64,000 nt of DNA from Opisthocomus hoazin (lineage: Eukaryota; Chordata; Aves; Opisthocomiformes; Opisthocomidae), in NCBI RefSeq assembly GCF_030867145.1, contig NC_134436.1:5828001-5892000 (forward strand), read 5' to 3'. Below are positions 60,149 to 64,000 of this stretch, in pieces. Position 1 is the stretch's first letter, and each line of letters starts with the position of its first letter. Both the position numbers and the translations under genes were made by a program. Below the pieces are notes generated by a model. That model was not told the origin of the DNA, made no database searches, and worked only from the letters and a program-made list of their open reading frames with translations.

Positions 60149-63100
60149 GTCTTCAGATAGACAAAATTTTAACTCCCAGAAAATTTTGGGGCCTGGGACA
60201 ACCCAAGGCTGGCTGTGTGCATTACAGCTGCCCTACTCTCCCAAAGAGAAATGCACCACTGCCATTACTACCAGCTCTGATTTGGCAACCAGTTATTTGA
60301 AACAGGAGCAGGACTGAGTGGCTGGGAAAAAAAGCAGACAAAGTTTGGATTATGTTTTTTTCATCAAAAATATACATACAATTAAGAATCAAGTTTTTCC
60401 CACCAGGCTTTTGCTGTCCTTTTTGACGTGAAAGGGGAGATCACTGTAAAATCCTTTGAGTAACAAAAATTTAGCTGCTAGTGATCAGTGCTTTGGTTTT
60501 TTTTGTTTTTTTTTTTTTTTTAAACTAACTCATTAAGAGTAGCTGAATTTAATTTCTTACTCAGCCTGTAAATCCTTCCTCTTTGTCTGTCTCTAGCCCA
60601 CTTCCTCTTACTTCAGCACTTCCTGCTAGGTAGATGTGGTGCTCACAAGACAGTGTTATTCCACAGTGACTAACTTGTCCTGAAGTGTGTTATGGTTTAA
60701 TAACAACAGGAATTAGGTTTGCTGCTACCAAAACCATTTTATTATGACACATCCAAAGACAAAAAACCCTCTTGTGCAATAATAAGAGGAAAAAACTCTT
60801 TCCATCCACTTGTACAAAAGAAGCCTCAAGAGATTAGTGCCATAATAAGAAGAAAACAAAAATGATTCAGTTTAGAAAAATGTAGCTAATATGTCTAAAG
60901 GAAACTGCAAATAATTCATCAGACAGAGAGATTTGGGAAGCAGTATTATTGGACATGACCTGTGAGTTATAAGGAGACAGCAAATCAGATATTAACTAGA
61001 TAATTATGATTTTTGCTGAGATGGCACTGGCATCATGGGATTTGGGATATTGTGTTCAGTTGTGTGTTCCAATTGGATGGAAGATATGAGTTGGTGGGGA
61101 TTCAGTAGCCATGAAATTAGTCAGGTGAGGGAGACAAAAAAATGTGGGGGAAATAATGAAAAAGAAAGCAAGTATTGAGAGTTTGACTAAGTGACAGCAC
61201 AAGGAAGGGTGAAGGAGTACAAATATATGAAAGCCCCAGGTAAGAAGAGGAACCACACAATGAAACACGTGAGATAAGATCTGAAGGGTGAGAGGAAAGA
61301 AAGTCATAGGTTGACTAGCAAGCGACAACTGTGAAACCTCTTAAGACTCCTAATGGCTACCCCATCCTTTCATTTTATTTAAAATGAATACATGAAAGTA
61401 CTAGGAAATACCAGACTAAACAACTTGAGTAACTTTGGACAGGAATGGGAAAAAGGGCTAAGAAAGGAAAAACGAGGTCAGGGCTGATTCAGTCTCATCT
61501 CACTAATGTACTTTGGGGTTATCTTGTCTGAACTTCAGCAGATCAAAAGGTTGGGTCGAGTTTAGCGAGGCTTATCCGGGTTCTCTCACAGAAGTGCTGT
61601 GATCTTTTTAATCGGGGCAGGTAAGGGGTGGTTACCTCCGGAAAGCTTCTTATTTACTCAGAAGCTTGAAACAGAGGGTATAACACCCCTCTCCTCATTT
61701 GTCCCTCCCGACTTCGGCAACTAAGAGCTATAGCCTCGGGCTACTGCTGGTACCGAGTTGAGGTTATTGTATTGAATTAACCAAGGTAAAACTGTAACGT
61801 ACAGTTATGAATATGAGCACAGTGTTTCTTCTGTTTTGGCACTGCACCCGCTCTGGGTAGATATCAGAGTTGAAAAGACAATTGAAAGTTATGCATTATT
61901 GATAATCGAAAGTTACTGGAGTCTTTTCAGACCTTGCAGTGAAATGTTCACTTTGGTTCACTTCTGATTTTCTCCAGCCAGTTTGTGCAACTTTCCGTAT
62001 TACAGAGGATATCAGATTAAGAATAAAAACGCTAATACATGAGAAGTTTTCTGGTTCGTTGTGACCTCTGTTTCACCTGAGTAGGAGCCACAGAGATACA
62101 CAACTGAAAGTTTTCAAGAGCCTACAGTGCACGGGAACCGAGCCACATGACCTGCAAGTCTCCTGTTCGGTGGTTTTCGTACAGGCCGACAGCGAAGCAG
62201 ACGGGAAGTGAGAGTTCACGGAGAAACAACACATCCTCACCGGTGCACCGAGACGCAGGATGCCAGCCTGAATTCCTGACATATTAGCATTTGAGCCATA
62301 GGCAACTGCCAATGGCTCTCTGGCCAAGCCAGGCCAAACAAAAAGTTCCTCTTGAATGTTAAAATTAGAAATAAGATATTACTCAGTTGGACATCACAAT
62401 AATAGCAGTTGCTCACACTTGCTCAGAATCGTTCTAACAGGTTTAGGACTAACTCTCTCCCCTCCCTTCTGGGGTCTGCAGGCACATGACCCTGTTTTGG
62501 CCTGTCACGACTCTCTTCTAATGCAGTTGCTGTAGTATCGCACAGTGCAGAGTCTGTAACTGTGAAACAGCGATGTTTTCTTGCCATGTTTTCTTGGACT
62601 TTGTAAGAAAGCAGAGGTAATTTTATTTTCAATTAAAATTCTTTAAGAGTAGCTCGATGATGCACTGAACCTCTCGAGTAGTTGGGTCTATTACTTATAT
62701 CTGTTTGGGGACAGTGATGTAAAGAGAGGGGACGAGGAGCCTGGTGTCCTGTGGAGTCGTTGAGTGTAACAAACAAATAAACGACTTAGAGAAGAGTAAG
62801 TCCTGAAGTTTAATATTGTTTGTAGTACAAAAAGGCTCTCTGTTCCGTAGCTCTTATCAGCACAACGAAAAAGTTCTCTGCGTGACTCAAAATCACCTCT
62901 GTCCTCACATGCAGGGCTTTGAGAAGAGGCAGGCTGATGGGCAGGCACACACCCATAGGGCTCCTGGTGCCTTCTTTTGTTTTCTCACTCTACCTTGGTT
63001 TCGGAGTTCTTTTTTTCCCTAGCATTGATTACCACCTGCCTAACAGGACAGGCCTTTGATGTAGAAAGCATGCGGCTCTGGAGCTCGAGATAAAAAGCCA

Positions 63101-64000
63101 GCCTTGAAGCTGAGACTACAATGACTTTGTGTTGTTGATGGTCTTGTCCCAGTGGGAGAACTGTGACATGAACCAAAAGAAAAGTATGTTCTTCCAGAGT
63201 TCAAGTCTTCTAGTTTAGACTAATAAATATAGGGCGGTGCATCCCAGCAGAGCCTGGTTTGTCTGTCACTGTGGAACAATGAGCAGTTAAAGCTACATTA
63301 TCTGAACCTGGCTTGGCCAGGGCTCTCTGCAGCTGCAGCTTTGAGAGCAACGTTAGAACTGGCTCTGCTAGATACGACTGCAGTGGGAGTTTATGGGGTG
63401 GGGTGATTGTTAACTTGAATTGCATATTGCTGGGTTATTTTTTCTTTCATTATCAGTAATGAAATGTTATTTTCTTGCTAAAACTTCGGAGTGCTCCAGT
63501 CAGCAGCATGGATGTGTAGTGGGGACTGCGCTGCCTGCCCACCGTGATAATAGCTCTCTCAAGTCATGGCTGGCGTGTTTCTGTGCATGCATGAGCATCA
63601 ATTTTTTGCCATTGGGTGAGACTTCTACATCAAAGAGGTTTACGAGCAGAACCTCCAATGTGTTTGAGGTTTGCCCATCACTGCATGATACTTCCCAAGA
63701 GCCTATTTCCTCATTAAAAAGTAGCCAGACTTGTTCCTGACTGCATTATGGTTAGTTTTGATTCAAGGCTGCCTCCAGAATCAATGGGAGTGTGCTCTTG
63801 GAAAGTACTATACAGAGATGGGGAAACCTCAAACATTTTGGAGGTTCAGTTTGGAAACCTCTTTGGTTTGGAAGTCCACCAAAACCATGTCATGAGATGG
63901 TTAGAAGGCTGGGTGGAGTTTACATCTGAGGATAGAGTGCAAAAGTGAGAATTGTTTAGCTTGGAAGAAGAAAGGGTTGGAGAGTATGTGAGTGAGGTGT

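Larger units (their letters stand above)
56661..64000. other. Intergenic stretch to window end, no gene recognised
   Basis: Mostly AT-rich, with only scattered open frames below 134 codons. It contains a G-quadruplex motif (57679-57696), an AT microsatellite (60107-60148), T-rich runs at 56739-56753 and 60498-60521, and a purine-rich + strand stretch at about 61.07-61.31 kb. I searched for FGF18 exons on the minus strand and saw none. No LINE fragment was recognised here. Confidence 0.6.

Noticed and set aside
35000..64000. FGF18 exons on the minus strand, expected from vertebrate synteny
   Set aside because: None of the characteristic FGF core motifs was seen in any open frame; FGF18 is probably further right.
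1..64000. CRISPR arrays, bacterial operons, phage or insertion sequences, tRNA or rRNA genes
   Set aside because: The window is vertebrate chromosomal DNA; no spaced direct repeats, cloverleaf sequences or rRNA segments were seen.

Overview
The window is vertebrate nuclear DNA, most likely avian. The evidence is a multi-exon gene with GT/AG introns, several CR1-type LINE fragments with the bird/reptile 3' end (octamer repeats of the 'attctatg' kind), and no prokaryotic operon structure. I recognise one protein-coding gene: FBXW11 (beta-TrCP2), on the + strand, entered in the middle. Its deduced residues match mammalian FBXW11 almost exactly. They differ from the paralogue BTRC at diagnostic positions, for example QRVISEG in the F-box exon, NVPPSAQNE at the C-terminus, and DLQAALDP.

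Layout. Bases 1-8288 are intron. Nine coding exons lie between 8289 and 28464 and encode the last 418 residues of a protein of about 529: F-box, linker helices and seven WD40 blades. The exons upstream of the F-box exon (N-terminus and dimerisation domain) were looked for and not found, so they lie to the left of the window. The stop codon is followed after 27 bases by a strong splice donor. The main 3'UTR therefore seems to be a separate exon starting at 32094 and ending near the AATAAA at 34595-34600. Intronic and internal AATAAA signals offer shorter 3' ends.

From about 33.5 kb the composition changes sharply. A CpG-dense block sits inside the 3'UTR and a second just past the poly(A) site. 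A broad GC-rich domain (about 36.5-41.6 kb) is full of long but unconvincing open frames on both strands. From about 45.8 kb to the end the DNA is AT-richer and apparently gene-free. It holds a few stretches that look like non-coding regulatory DNA, one CR1 fragment at its start, simple repeats and a G-quadruplex motif. In human and other vertebrates FGF18 lies beyond the 3' end of FBXW11 in tail-to-tail orientation. No FGF18 exon was seen here, so this part is probably the FBXW11-FGF18 intergenic region.

FBXW11 is the substrate receptor of an SCF ubiquitin ligase. Its F-box binds SKP1, and the WD40 propeller binds doubly phosphorylated DSGxxS degrons such as those of beta-catenin and IkB. 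I found no new enzymatic or defence system. The points most worth a second look are the 3'UTR architecture (UTR intron, alternative poly(A) signals, tandem Pumilio sites, embedded CpG island) and the candidate regulatory elements in the intergenic part.
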